From JBAWWY01 sp037144355 (GTDB taxonomy: Bacteria; Bacillota; Clostridia; Peptostreptococcales; Anaerovoracaceae), in contig JBAWWY010000001.1 of the NCBI GenBank assembly GCA_037144355.1, positions 310,001 through 374,000 on the forward strand: a stretch of DNA of 64,000 nucleotides, in the 5' to 3' direction. Below the pieces are notes generated by a model. The model was given only the letters and a program-made list of their open reading frames with translations. It ran no database searches and had not been told where the DNA came from. The position numbers were made by a program, and so were the translations under genes. This document shows, one piece after another, positions 53,129 through 61,013 of this stretch (the stretch's first letter is position 1; every line of letters begins with the position of its first letter).

Positions 53129-54181
53129 CTATTTATAGTCATTACCCCATAAAGCAATTGTTGGATCAGCTAATATCTGGTTAATGTTATCGTTTGTAGC
53201 CATTGTACCCAAAGTAAGCTGTACTGGTTCAACTGTCTTGCCTTCTAATAAGTCAAAAGCTGATTTTGCAGCATTAACAGCAAACATGTAGCAACCTTGG
53301 TCAACTGCAGTATCAATATATTTAGCTTTAAGCAATTCAATAGCTATTGGGAACATATCTGATGAATCAATGTAAACGTGACCTTTTTCACCACGTGGAA
53401 ACCATTTGTTATTGTTTTCCATAGCTGTTTGTATGCCAGGCATCAAGAAGTCTGATGAAGTATATAGGCAGTTAGCATCTGGGTTAGCTTGAAGTGCAGC
53501 ATCTACGCTATCACGAGCAACGTCAGGCTCCCAATTACCACTATTGCAAACGATAACTTTTAGATCTGGGTAACCAGCATCTATAATAGCTCTTCTTAGT
53601 CCAGTTTCTCTGTTGGTAGCATTTTCATCTATAACCTGACCATGAACGTCTATCATTGTTGTTGGTACAATTCCATCTTTTTTCATTATTTTGAACATTT
53701 CCATAACTCCAACGTAAGCTTGTTCTTCAGAACTGAAGTTAACAGTAACGTCTGGAATTTGATCGCCTGTAGCAGTTGGTGATACAGCACGGCAGTATGA
53801 TATGTATTTAGCGCCTGCTTTGTGAACTTCTGAAACAGAAGACAAGATTGCTTTTGAATCTACGCAAGGAACGAAGACATATTGAGCGCCTGCGGCAAGA
53901 ATGTCTTTAATATCATTAGCTTGCTTTACAGCATCGTCACTGGCATTAGTCTCAGTCCATTCAACCGTATAACCACGTGCTGCAGCTTCAAAATCAACTC
54001 TTTCTTTCAAATACTCAGCCCATGCATGGAATGCTGGAGCTTGTAGACTTTGCATTGCTAGACCCATTTTTACTGTTTTAAGCTCTCCTTTTGTTGCGGT
54101 ATCTGCGGCTTTAGGTGCGCAAGCGGTAAATGTACCTAGCGAAAGCACCAGTGCCAAAATAATGACTAAAACCTTTTTCAT
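53129..54181 (-). CDS. Ribose-type ABC transporter substrate-binding lipoprotein, 350 aa
   Basis: Lipoprotein signal MKKVLVIILALVLSLGTFTAC with the lipobox cysteine at residue 21, then a Peripla_BP_4-type domain (DILAAGAQYVFVPCVDSKAILSSVSEVHKAGAKYISYCRAV; VARDSVDAALQANPDANCLYTSSDFLMPGIQTAME). It delivers the unknown sugar to the two permeases. First gene of the leftward operon; AGGAGG before its ATG. Promoter and repeat array lie directly upstream. Confidence 0.93.
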   Translation of the reverse strand: MKKVLVIILALVLSLGTFTACAPKAADTATKGELKTVKMGLAMQSLQAPAFHAWAEYLKERVDFEAAARGYTVEWTETNASDDAVKQANDIKDILAAGAQYVFVPCVDSKAILSSVSEVHKAGAKYISYCRAVSPTATGDQIPDVTVNFSSEEQAYVGVMEMFKIMKKDGIVPTTMIDVHGQVIDENATNRETGLRRAIIDAGYPDLKVIVCNSGNWEPDVARDSVDAALQANPDANCLYTSSDFLMPGIQTAMENNNKWFPRGEKGHVYIDSSDMFPIAIELLKAKYIDTAVDQGCYMFAVNAAKSAFDLLEGKTVEPVQLTLGTMATNDNINQILADPTIALWGNDYK

Positions 54182-54269
54182 TCTTCTACCTCCTAAAATT
54201 TTATCTACTACAACTGTAATTAATAAAACAATTGCCTGTTGTTTTTTACATTAAATCATTCTATTACAA

Positions 54270-54341
54270 TTGTCAATCCATTTGTCAGTACATTTGTAAA
54301 TTATTTAGAAATTGTCATGACTTTTGTCAGATTTATTGACA
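54270..54341. promoter_or_regulatory. TTGTCA operator array with 12-base period between divergent promoters
   Basis: TTGTCA or a one-base variant begins at 54270, 54282 and 54294, and again at 54312, 54324 and 54336 (the last is TTGACA). Each set of three has an exact 12-base period. The last repeat is the -35 of the rightward promoter. The first includes TTGTCAA, whose complement TTGACA can be the -35 of the leftward promoter. A regulator binding one triplet could therefore control each operon; the SorC-family protein at 48456 is the best candidate. Confidence 0.6.
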
Positions 54342-54364
54342 CGCAATTTTTTTTTTGATATACT
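54336..54364 (+). promoter_or_regulatory. Sigma-A promoter of the rightward sugar operon
   Basis: Consensus TTGACA (54336-54341), 17 bases including a ten-T run, TATACT (54359-54364). The start codon of the first gene lies about 75 bases further on. Confidence 0.8.
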
Positions 54365-54441
54365 AAAAAAAATTATACGGTATAAATCTCAATGCACGAA
54401 TCAGTTTAGCTGTGAAAAATGCAAGGAAAGGCAAGTATAAA

Positions 54442-54783
54442 ATGTTTCATATTCATGAAAAAGATGTTGAATATCGTTTTGGCGATAGTGGTCCAAAGTA
54501 TTTTATGAGAGGGCCAAGAATTGGTATGGGCCAAGCTCGATTAAAACCGGGAGAAGACTTTATGAATCATTATCATAATGATATGGAAGAGAGCTTCTTC
54601 ATGCTTAAAGGCAAAGTAGAGTTTCTTATTGATGGTAAGTCCTATATTGGAGAAAAAGGTGATCTTTACAGCATAGCACCAAAGGAAACGCATTATTTAA
54701 AAAATATTGGAGATGAGGAAGCTATCATTCTTTTTTGCCTTGCACCATTTGAAGATGGAGATAAGGAAAACGTACCATTATAG
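54442..54783 (+). CDS. Small cupin-domain protein, 113 aa
   Basis: Single cupin fold: motif 1 GEDFMNHYHNDMEESFFMLKGKVEFLIDGK (His-x-His-x4-Glu variant metal site) and motif 2 GDLYSIAPKETHYLKNIGDEEAIILFCLAP. Sugar isomerases, epimerases and sugar-binding proteins of this size are common in carbohydrate operons; the exact activity is unknown. The frame starts at a GTG (54412), but ATG 54442 follows AAGGAAAGG and gives a compact cupin. First gene of the rightward operon. Confidence 0.85.
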   Translation: MFHIHEKDVEYRFGDSGPKYFMRGPRIGMGQARLKPGEDFMNHYHNDMEESFFMLKGKVEFLIDGKSYIGEKGDLYSIAPKETHYLKNIGDEEAIILFCLAPFEDGDKENVPL

Positions 54784-54840
54784 TAGAAAAAGTTATAAGG
54801 TCAATCTTAATTTTAAAATAAACAAAAAAAGGAGGAAAAT

Positions 54841-55722
54841 ATGGCTGACGCAAAAGGCAATAAAGCTGCAAAAAATTATCACTTGGATACACCAGCTCAA
54901 ATGGAAGGTTTCCATGTAAAAGGCATGAACAATGTAGACTGGGGTATGAAAAATAGACTTTCAAGAATTTTTAGCCCAGTGAGTGGAAACTCGGTTATGC
55001 TTGCATTTGACCATGGATATATCATGGGACCAACTGCAGGTCTTGAAAGACTGGATATTGTAGTTCCAGAATTAGCAGGTGATGTTGATTGTTTTATGGG
55101 CACAAGGGGTGCATTGCGTTCTTGTATTCCACCTAGGTATACAAATGCTATTGCATTAAGAGTTACAGCAGGATCAACTGTTGCATCTGACGATGTCACT
55201 CATGAAGTTATTGGAGTTAACATGGAAGATGCTATTCGAATGAATGCTTCTTGTGTTGCTGTTCAAACCTTTATAGGTGTTCCTGTAGAGGAAAAAAACT
55301 CAATTCAAAATTTAGTACAAACTGTGGATGCTGGATATCGTTATGGCATACCAACATTAGGCGTTATAGCTGTTGGAAAAAGCATGGCTAGAGATACAAG
55401 TTTCTTCTTGCTGGCAACAAGAGTTGTGGCAGAGTTGGGCGCAAACATTATAAAAACCTACTACTGTGAAGACTTTGAACAAGTAGTATCTGCATGTCCT
55501 GTACCAATAGTTGTTGCTGGTGGTAAAAAAGTTCCTGAAAAAGAAGCATTGGAACTTGCTTATAACGCAATTTCAAGAGGAGCTAAAGGTATTGACATGG
55601 GTAGAAACATCTTCCAAGCAGAAGATCCAAAAGCAATGGTAAAAGCAATAAACATGATTGTACATCAAAATTCAAAGGTAAAAGCAGCGTATGAGTTCTA
55701 TTTAGATACTAAGAATAAATAA
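54841..55722 (+). CDS. lsrF: LsrF/DhnA-family class I aldolase-thiolase, 293 aa
   Basis: Strong resemblance to LsrF along its whole length, for example DWGMKNRLSRIFSPVSGNSVMLAFDHGY (33-60), GPTAGLER, TRGALRS, VDAGYRYGIPTLGVIAVGK and the Schiff-base lysine region ANIIKTYYCEDF (Lys205), then VPIVVAGGKKVPEKEALE and GAKGIDMGRNIFQ. LsrF cleaves phosphorylated AI-2 breakdown product with CoA to DHAP and acetyl-CoA. Canonical lsrK and lsrG are not both evident, so a related phosphorylated diketo-sugar could be the substrate. AGGAGG before the ATG. Confidence 0.88.
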   Translation: MADAKGNKAAKNYHLDTPAQMEGFHVKGMNNVDWGMKNRLSRIFSPVSGNSVMLAFDHGYIMGPTAGLERLDIVVPELAGDVDCFMGTRGALRSCIPPRYTNAIALRVTAGSTVASDDVTHEVIGVNMEDAIRMNASCVAVQTFIGVPVEEKNSIQNLVQTVDAGYRYGIPTLGVIAVGKSMARDTSFFLLATRVVAELGANIIKTYYCEDFEQVVSACPVPIVVAGGKKVPEKEALELAYNAISRGAKGIDMGRNIFQAEDPKAMVKAINMIVHQNSKVKAAYEFYLDTKNK

Positions 55723-55789
55723 TGCATTTAATGTTGTATTAGTTCCGTAAAAGGTTACTATACAACATATAAAGAAAAGGAGAAGTATT

Positions 55790-56110
55790 ATGGCAATAGA
55801 GTATATGCATATAGGTATTCCTATCACAAACAAAAAACCTAACATGACTTATAATGAGGATATGAAATTGTGGTTAAGCAACCCAGATGACTATGATTAC
55901 AAAATCGAATATTTAAAGTTCGAAGAAGGCGGCCCTTTCCCTGAGGTTATGCACAGAAACCCACATGTTGCATATAAAATGGATGATATGACACCTTATA
56001 TCGAAGATGCTGACGAAGTAATCTTTGGACCAGTGGATGCGGGCCCAGGGGTGCGTATGGCATTTATCATAAAAGATGGTGCTATTATTGAGTTGTATGA
56101 GTCTAAATAG
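55790..56110 (+). CDS. Small VOC/glyoxalase-like protein, 106 aa
   Basis: The compact protein starts MAIEYMHIGIPIT and contains the pattern YKIEYLKFEEGGPFPEVMHRNPHVAYKMDDM and AFIIKDGAIIELYE, which recalls the small VOC-superfamily proteins found in carbohydrate gene clusters (His and Glu as possible metal ligands). Catalysis is not established; an isomerase or epimerase of a keto-sugar phosphate, filling the LsrG-like step, is a possible role. AAAGGAG precedes the ATG. Terminator at 56152. Confidence 0.7.
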   Translation: MAIEYMHIGIPITNKKPNMTYNEDMKLWLSNPDDYDYKIEYLKFEEGGPFPEVMHRNPHVAYKMDDMTPYIEDADEVIFGPVDAGPGVRMAFIIKDGAIIELYESK

Positions 56111-56151
56111 CAGACACAATATATAATGTGAGATGTGTCAATTAAACGGAT

Positions 56152-56192
56152 AGTAAAATGACTTCTATATTCAATAGGAGTCATTTTATTTA
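56152..56192 (+). terminator. Intrinsic terminator after the VOC-like gene
   Basis: AAAATGACT (56155-56163) and AGTCATTTT (56179-56187), stem extended by CTAT/ATAG with one bulge on each side, then ATTTAATT. Confidence 0.75.
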
Positions 56193-56273
56193 ATTCTTAT
56201 TTACTTATTTAAATGAGAAATATATAATTTTAGTAAATAAAATAGGTACACTTTGTAAGGAAAGGAAATATCT

Positions 56274-57281
56274 ATGAAAGCGATTATTTTAACATCCAAT
56301 AAGGAAATGGGACTGAATGTTTATAACAATAAAAGCGTAGATAAAATACGTAAGGAATTTGATATTGAGAACACTATTTACACAAAGAAAGACATAATAT
56401 CTTCAAAAAATGATTTTCGCGATGTAGAAATAGCATTTGGCTCGTGGGGAGTTGAAGAGTTCTCTGTTGAAGAAATTAAGGAAAACCTGCCTAACCTTAA
56501 AGGTATCTTTTATGTAGGTGGTTCGATTAAATATTTTGCAAAACCATTTCTTGAAGCAGGTGTTAAGATTTCCGGCGCATGGCAAGCCAATGCAGTATCT
56601 GTAGCTGAGTATGTTGTTTCTCAAATGATATTAGGTATTAAAGGCGTATTTTTATCTAGGATTACCAGTGCCGGTGAATGGAAAGCGAAAAAGAAATTGG
56701 TTATACCTGTAAAAGGTTTTTATGGCATTAAGATAGGTATTCTAGGCAGTGGCGCCATAGGCAGAAAAGTGATAGAATTTCTTTCCAACTATAAAGATAA
56801 TCAATTGGATATCTACCTATATTCACCTAGTCTTACTGATGAAAAAGCAGAAAAACTTGGTGTGAAAAAAGCAAGTCCTGAACAGATTTTTAAAGAATGT
56901 GATATCATTTCAAACCATATTGCAAACATTCCCCAAACCTTTGGTTTTTACACAAGTGATCTATTTGAACTAATGGGTGACCAAGTGGTATTTATCAACA
57001 GTGGCAGAGGAGAGCAAGTAGTAGAAAATGATTTGGCAGAAGCAATGAAGAAAAGACCTCAATCATGTGCGCTTATAGATGTTACTTATCCTGAACCCCC
57101 AAATGATAGTTGCCCATTTTTCTCAATTGAAAATATATTTATAAATCCACATATTGCTGGCAGCCAGAATAATGAGCTTGAAAGAATGGTTGATTATATT
57201 TTTGAAGATGCAACTTCTATGAAGAATGGAAAGGAATTAAAATACGAGATTACTTTGGCAGCACTGTCTCATCTCGCATAG
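56274..57281 (+). CDS. D-isomer-specific 2-hydroxyacid dehydrogenase family protein, 335 aa
   Basis: Rossmann motif IKIGILGSGAIGRKVIEFL (about 152-170), the catalytic arginine region FINSGRGEQVVENDLAEAM, and the catalytic histidine in INPHIAGSQNNE. The N-terminal half is poorly conserved. Reduces or oxidises an alpha-keto/hydroxy acid, probably one formed in the sugar pathway. Transcribed in the direction of the cupin-lsrF operon but behind a terminator, so it may have its own promoter. GGAAAGG upstream of the ATG. Convergent with the FGGY kinase, only 14 bases apart. Confidence 0.88.
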   Translation: MKAIILTSNKEMGLNVYNNKSVDKIRKEFDIENTIYTKKDIISSKNDFRDVEIAFGSWGVEEFSVEEIKENLPNLKGIFYVGGSIKYFAKPFLEAGVKISGAWQANAVSVAEYVVSQMILGIKGVFLSRITSAGEWKAKKKLVIPVKGFYGIKIGILGSGAIGRKVIEFLSNYKDNQLDIYLYSPSLTDEKAEKLGVKKASPEQIFKECDIISNHIANIPQTFGFYTSDLFELMGDQVVFINSGRGEQVVENDLAEAMKKRPQSCALIDVTYPEPPNDSCPFFSIENIFINPHIAGSQNNELERMVDYIFEDATSMKNGKELKYEITLAALSHLA

Positions 57282-57295
57282 TAGATAGTATTCTG

Positions 57296-58825
57296 TTATA
57301 GTTCAGACATCAGGTCTCCAATCTCACTTTGATACACCGCTACTGCCTTAAACACTGTTAATAGTTGATTGTAATTTTTTACATTTTCAGCATCAGGTTT
57401 TATAGTATTTTTTATATGATGAATTCGCTTTACAGCTGTGTAATCTTCCCATAATCCAGCGCCTACAAGTGCTAATGCTGCTGCTCCAAGGGATCCGGCT
57501 TCCTGACCTACATTTGTTGTGATAATCGTCTTATTATATATGTCCGCGAATAATTTCATCCAAAATGGACTATTTGCACCACCACCAACAATCAGCATTT
57601 CTTCAACTAAGGGTACTTGATTTTCAAGTACATCCATAGCTATTCTCAGATTCATGCAGATTCCTTCTAGTGTTGCTCTTATCATATCTTCTCTAGTATT
57701 CCCTAGAGATAATCCTATAAAAGCCCCCCGAACGTTTGTCGACTTATCCAAACTTGAACCGCCAGCCAAACTAGGGTTAAACATAATTTTATTACTACCT
57801 AGTGGTACTTCTTGTGCCAATCTATTCATTGCTACATAAGCATCAACACCGCCTAGCACCTCTTCTTTTACCATATCCCTACAAAGATTGTCTCTTACCC
57901 AGCGATAAGAATTTCCAGCTGAAAATATTGCAGTTGCAGAAACATACATATCTTTTATACAATGGGTAAATACATAAGGTCTTTTTGTCGGTTCCACAAT
58001 AGGCTTATCATCGCTGACAGCTATCCATGCAGAAGTTCCTAAGTTTGTATACGCCATGCCATTATCAATGCAACCAGCGCCAAGTGCCATACATGCATTA
58101 TCAACACCACCACTTACTACTTTTGTTGATTTTGCAAGGCCAAGTTCTTTAGCAGCCCATTCTGTTAAAGTTCCTATAATTTCATCAGATCTATAAATCT
58201 TTGGCAGTTTTTCCGATCCAATTCCTGATGCCCTAATAAAATCATCTTCATAAGACCATTCTTTCAAGTTATATACGCCACTACCGGATGCGTATGAATA
58301 ATCAGTTCCGACAACATTAGTCAACTTATAATTCACATAATCTTTTGTCCCAATGAATGCCGCTGTCTTTTCATATATCTCAGGCGTATTTTTCTTGTAC
58401 CACATAATTTTAAATATCGAGTACAATGGTGCTGGAAAACCATTACCTGTAGTCATATACCAATATTCTTCATTTATTTCTTCAAAAAATTTGTTAGCTT
58501 CCGCACTGGCTCTGGCATCAGACCAAATAGGCACGTATTCACAAAGCAATGTGCCTTCAGAATCTATCGGTACAACCCCCAGACTATGTCCTGATACACC
58601 AAGTGCAACTATATCCTGAGAATTAATGACAACTTCACTCAGAAGTTTACGAGTGGACTCTTTGATGCTAATCCACCAGTCTTCCGGTCTTTGCTCTCTA
58701 TAATCTTTTTTTGGAAAATAAGTTTTGCAACTTATAAAAGAAGATGCGATTGCCTGACCAGATTCATTATAAAGTGTTCCTTTAGTTCCACCAGTTCCAA
58801 GATCATATGCTAGTACATATTTCAT
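57296..58825 (-). CDS. FGGY-family carbohydrate kinase (xylulokinase-like), 509 aa
   Basis: Two actin-like domains: N-terminal phosphate loop YVLAYDLGTGGTKGTLYNESG, REQRPEDWW, and the C-terminal nucleotide-binding FGGY signature region MLIVGGGANSPFWMKLFADIYNKTIITTNVGQEAGSLGAAALALVG. Substrate range of the family includes xylulose, ribulose, fuculose, glycerol and the AI-2 precursor DPD; the closest look is xylulokinase-like rather than LsrK. It overlaps deoC by ATGA, so kinase and aldolase are translated together: phosphorylation followed by aldol cleavage. Confidence 0.92.
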   Translation of the reverse strand: MKYVLAYDLGTGGTKGTLYNESGQAIASSFISCKTYFPKKDYREQRPEDWWISIKESTRKLLSEVVINSQDIVALGVSGHSLGVVPIDSEGTLLCEYVPIWSDARASAEANKFFEEINEEYWYMTTGNGFPAPLYSIFKIMWYKKNTPEIYEKTAAFIGTKDYVNYKLTNVVGTDYSYASGSGVYNLKEWSYEDDFIRASGIGSEKLPKIYRSDEIIGTLTEWAAKELGLAKSTKVVSGGVDNACMALGAGCIDNGMAYTNLGTSAWIAVSDDKPIVEPTKRPYVFTHCIKDMYVSATAIFSAGNSYRWVRDNLCRDMVKEEVLGGVDAYVAMNRLAQEVPLGSNKIMFNPSLAGGSSLDKSTNVRGAFIGLSLGNTREDMIRATLEGICMNLRIAMDVLENQVPLVEEMLIVGGGANSPFWMKLFADIYNKTIITTNVGQEAGSLGAAALALVGAGLWEDYTAVKRIHHIKNTIKPDAENVKNYNQLLTVFKAVAVYQSEIGDLMSEL

Positions 58826-59577
58826 TCTGTTGCCTCCAAATTAGACATTTCATTAGTATTTTCAGTCACCATGTCAACCTCCGGCATAGGCAATCCTTCT
58901 CTTTCATAAGCTTCCTTAAGAATATTAATTGCAGATGTCAGCCCAATACCGAATCTAGTACAACCTGCTTCCATCATATCTAGAACTGAATCAAGAGTTC
59001 TTGCACCACCAGCTGCTTTGATTAAAGCCCTATCGCCAATGGCATCTTTTATTATTCTAATTGTATCAGATGTCGTAGGTTTTGCACCCCATCCTGTGCC
59101 TGTTTTCACATAAGTAACACCTGCTTCAACCGCAAGTATGCTTCCTTTTGCAATCTCCTCATCAGATAAATAAGCAATCTCTAATATTGCCTTGACAGGG
59201 ATGTCTCCTGCAATATTGGTAATTGCTTTAATATCATCTCTAACATAGTCATAATTACCCGATTTAAGCGCACCAACGTTGATGACCATATCAAGTTCGT
59301 TACAACCCATTTCAATTAGTTCTTTGGCTTGAGCGACTTTTATCCTTGTAGTGTCTGCTCCCGATGGGAAACCAACTACACCACCAATATTTATATCTTC
59401 TTCATCTTTTAGGGCTTCAATCAGAACAGGCGTATAACATGGCATTGCAAAGACACAAATAAATCTAAACTGTTTTGCGATACGAATGATGTTTTTAACT
59501 TCTTCAAGAGTTACATCTGTTCTTACCGCACTGATGTCAATCAACCTTGGTAACGTTGTTAAATCAAATTGTTGCAT
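58822..59577 (-). CDS. deoC: Deoxyribose-phosphate aldolase family protein, 251 aa
   Basis: Class I aldolase: NELDMVINVGALKSG (Asp96 region), Schiff-base lysine in TYVKTGTGWG (Lys158) and the proton-relay lysine in ALIKAAGGART (Lys187). Classic DeoC makes acetaldehyde and glyceraldehyde-3-phosphate. Here it is coupled to an FGGY kinase rather than to nucleoside phosphorylases, so the true substrate may be another deoxy- or keto-pentose phosphate made by that kinase. The C-terminus is extended by about 25 residues (LPMPEVDMVTENTNEMSNLEATE). AGGAGG before the ATG. Confidence 0.9.
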   Translation of the reverse strand: MQQFDLTTLPRLIDISAVRTDVTLEEVKNIIRIAKQFRFICVFAMPCYTPVLIEALKDEEDINIGGVVGFPSGADTTRIKVAQAKELIEMGCNELDMVINVGALKSGNYDYVRDDIKAITNIAGDIPVKAILEIAYLSDEEIAKGSILAVEAGVTYVKTGTGWGAKPTTSDTIRIIKDAIGDRALIKAAGGARTLDSVLDMMEAGCTRFGIGLTSAINILKEAYEREGLPMPEVDMVTENTNEMSNLEATE

Positions 59578-59611
59578 TCTACTACCTCCTTAATTTATTC
59601 GGCAGGAATAG

Positions 59612-59639
59612 ATTATAACATCATTGCCTTTTATGTCAA
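59612..59639 (-). promoter_or_regulatory. Promoter of the deoC-kinase operon
   Basis: On the minus strand TTGACA (complement of 59634-59639), 16 bases, TATAAT (complement of 59612-59617), about 35 bases before the deoC start. Confidence 0.8.
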
Positions 59640-59711
59640 CACTCAAAATAGGTTCCTGTATATAATTGCCTGATACCTTTTCCCCAATTTTTCCATTGAT
59701 TTGCACCACTA

Positions 59712-60269
59712 TCAGCCAGGTAGTGCGGCATTCATCAGCTTCGAGCCTGTCTTTCCGAGAATGCCTGCGGTGGCCAACGCGGCAAGATCGAGAAAAATTA
59801 GAAGGAGCATTATTGGTGTCGTCATTTCCAGCTTTATGATAATTAGAGCCGCTACACAGGATATAAGGAAGAGAACGGCTGCCAGTATCATCTTTAATTG
59901 TAGATGTTTCGTCGTGAGACGCTTAAAGCGCGTTTTCCCATCCAGCATCCCGAAAAGAGCTGCAACTATCACTCCAAATGGAAGAAGAACTGTGTTGATT
60001 TCAGCCCCCATTTGCAGGATATTGTTAAACTGTCCATTAAATATCAATGATGAAATATCGAAAACAAGTGCCATGATGACAAACGACATTGGAAGATGGA
60101 GTATAATCGGATGGAGATGTTTTGAGAGAAGTTTATCACGCTTTTCGGACAACCTTGACTCATATGGTTCAAACAATTTTGCAGGGACACCACATGCTGG
60201 GCAGAAGTCTTTGACTTCGTTGTCCATAGCAATGAACCCACAGGCTTTGCATACAAAATAATTTTTCAT
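59712..60269 (-). CDS. Zinc-ribbon/rubredoxin-like domain fused to DUF2231 membrane protein, 185 aa
   Basis: The N-terminus MKNYFVCKACGFIAMDNEVKDFCPACGVP has two CxxC pairs (Cys7/10 and Cys23/26) like the rubredoxin-type ribbon of rubrerythrins. A four-segment membrane domain of the DUF2231 type follows, beginning HLHPIILHLPMSFVIMALVFDI with conserved histidines that could bind heme or metal. A membrane redox role is inferred from this architecture; no function is established. Transcribed with nothing close downstream; a lipoprotein gene lies 42 bases upstream in the same direction. Confidence 0.8.
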   Translation of the reverse strand: MKNYFVCKACGFIAMDNEVKDFCPACGVPAKLFEPYESRLSEKRDKLLSKHLHPIILHLPMSFVIMALVFDISSLIFNGQFNNILQMGAEINTVLLPFGVIVAALFGMLDGKTRFKRLTTKHLQLKMILAAVLFLISCVAALIIIKLEMTTPIMLLLIFLDLAALATAGILGKTGSKLMNAALPG

Positions 60270-60311
60270 AATATCTCTCCTAAAACAATAAAAGTGAAGC
60301 CTTAGAATCGT

Positions 60312-60758
60312 TTATTGTGCTGCCTTCATAATCGTAATGGAGACATTGCCGAAGTTATCTTTAGCAGTGTAGTTGAATAGGAACGGGTTCTTTTCTGCAT
60401 CATTTAGTGTTCCCACAAGCAAAATCTTTTCATTGTCTTTTTGATCCGTATTGATGGTAAAACCTGCAGCTTTAAGTTTATCATAATATGCAGAGGCTTC
60501 ATCCATTGTCATTTCGTTCATGACTACATTTACAGATGAAGGTTGAGTTGTTGTATCTTCAGCTGCGATGGATTCAGTTCCGTTTAACTTATCAATGGAG
60601 CTAATCTTGCTTTCTGGTGCAGGCAAAGTGCTCATATATTGACTTGGCCAATCGAGACCAACGCTACTGCTATCAGATGCTTGTCCTCCACTTCCACAGG
60701 CCGCTAAACTAATGGCAAATGTCACTATGAACATTAATACAAATATTTTCTTTCCCAT
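60312..60758 (-). CDS. Small secreted lipoprotein, 148 aa
   Basis: Lipoprotein signal peptide MGKKIFVLMFIVTFAISLAAC (lipobox LAAC), Ser/Gly-rich linker, and a roughly 100-residue domain with WPSQYMSTLPAPESKISSIDKL and MTMDEASAYYDKLKAAGFTINTDQKDNEKILLVGTLNDA. I recognise no named family beyond clostridial lipoproteins of this shape. It precedes the DUF2231 gene and may be cotranscribed. GGAG lies upstream of the ATG. Confidence 0.75.
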   Translation of the reverse strand: MGKKIFVLMFIVTFAISLAACGSGGQASDSSSVGLDWPSQYMSTLPAPESKISSIDKLNGTESIAAEDTTTQPSSVNVVMNEMTMDEASAYYDKLKAAGFTINTDQKDNEKILLVGTLNDAEKNPFLFNYTAKDNFGNVSITIMKAAQ

Positions 60759-60902
60759 TATTTTTCTCCTTATTCTTAATACAGGTTAACCGATAACCAG
60801 ATTGTCAACGGCATCATATCAGATTGTCATTTTATATATGGAATATTATAGCCTAGATTTGTATATTATCATTTGTTACTAACGCATTGCAAGATATACT
60901 AC

Positions 60903-60957
60903 TGTCGAAGGTTGCTATATGTCGAAAATTGGAATAAAATGTCGACGTTAATATAAC
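60903..60957 (+). promoter_or_regulatory. Promoter with three Spo0A-box-like sites before the FN3-SLH gene
   Basis: A sigma-A promoter TTGGAA (60929-60934), 17 bases, TATAAC (60952-60957) is flanked and overlapped by TGTCGAA at 60903-60909 and 60920-60926 and TGTCGAC at 60940-60946. TGTCGAA is the Spo0A consensus box. Further upstream CAGATTGTCA occurs twice (60798-60807, 60820-60829). The rest of 60759-61013 shows nothing else. Confidence 0.55.
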
Positions 60958-61013
60958 TTAGTAATCATAGTCAAAAACCAGAATAAAATAAGCACTTTAA
61001 TGAGGAGAATCTT

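Noticed and set aside
57296..58825. Naming the FGGY kinase lsrK
   Set aside because: Sequence features look xylulokinase-like and the neighbour is deoC rather than a clear lsrG; substrate left open.
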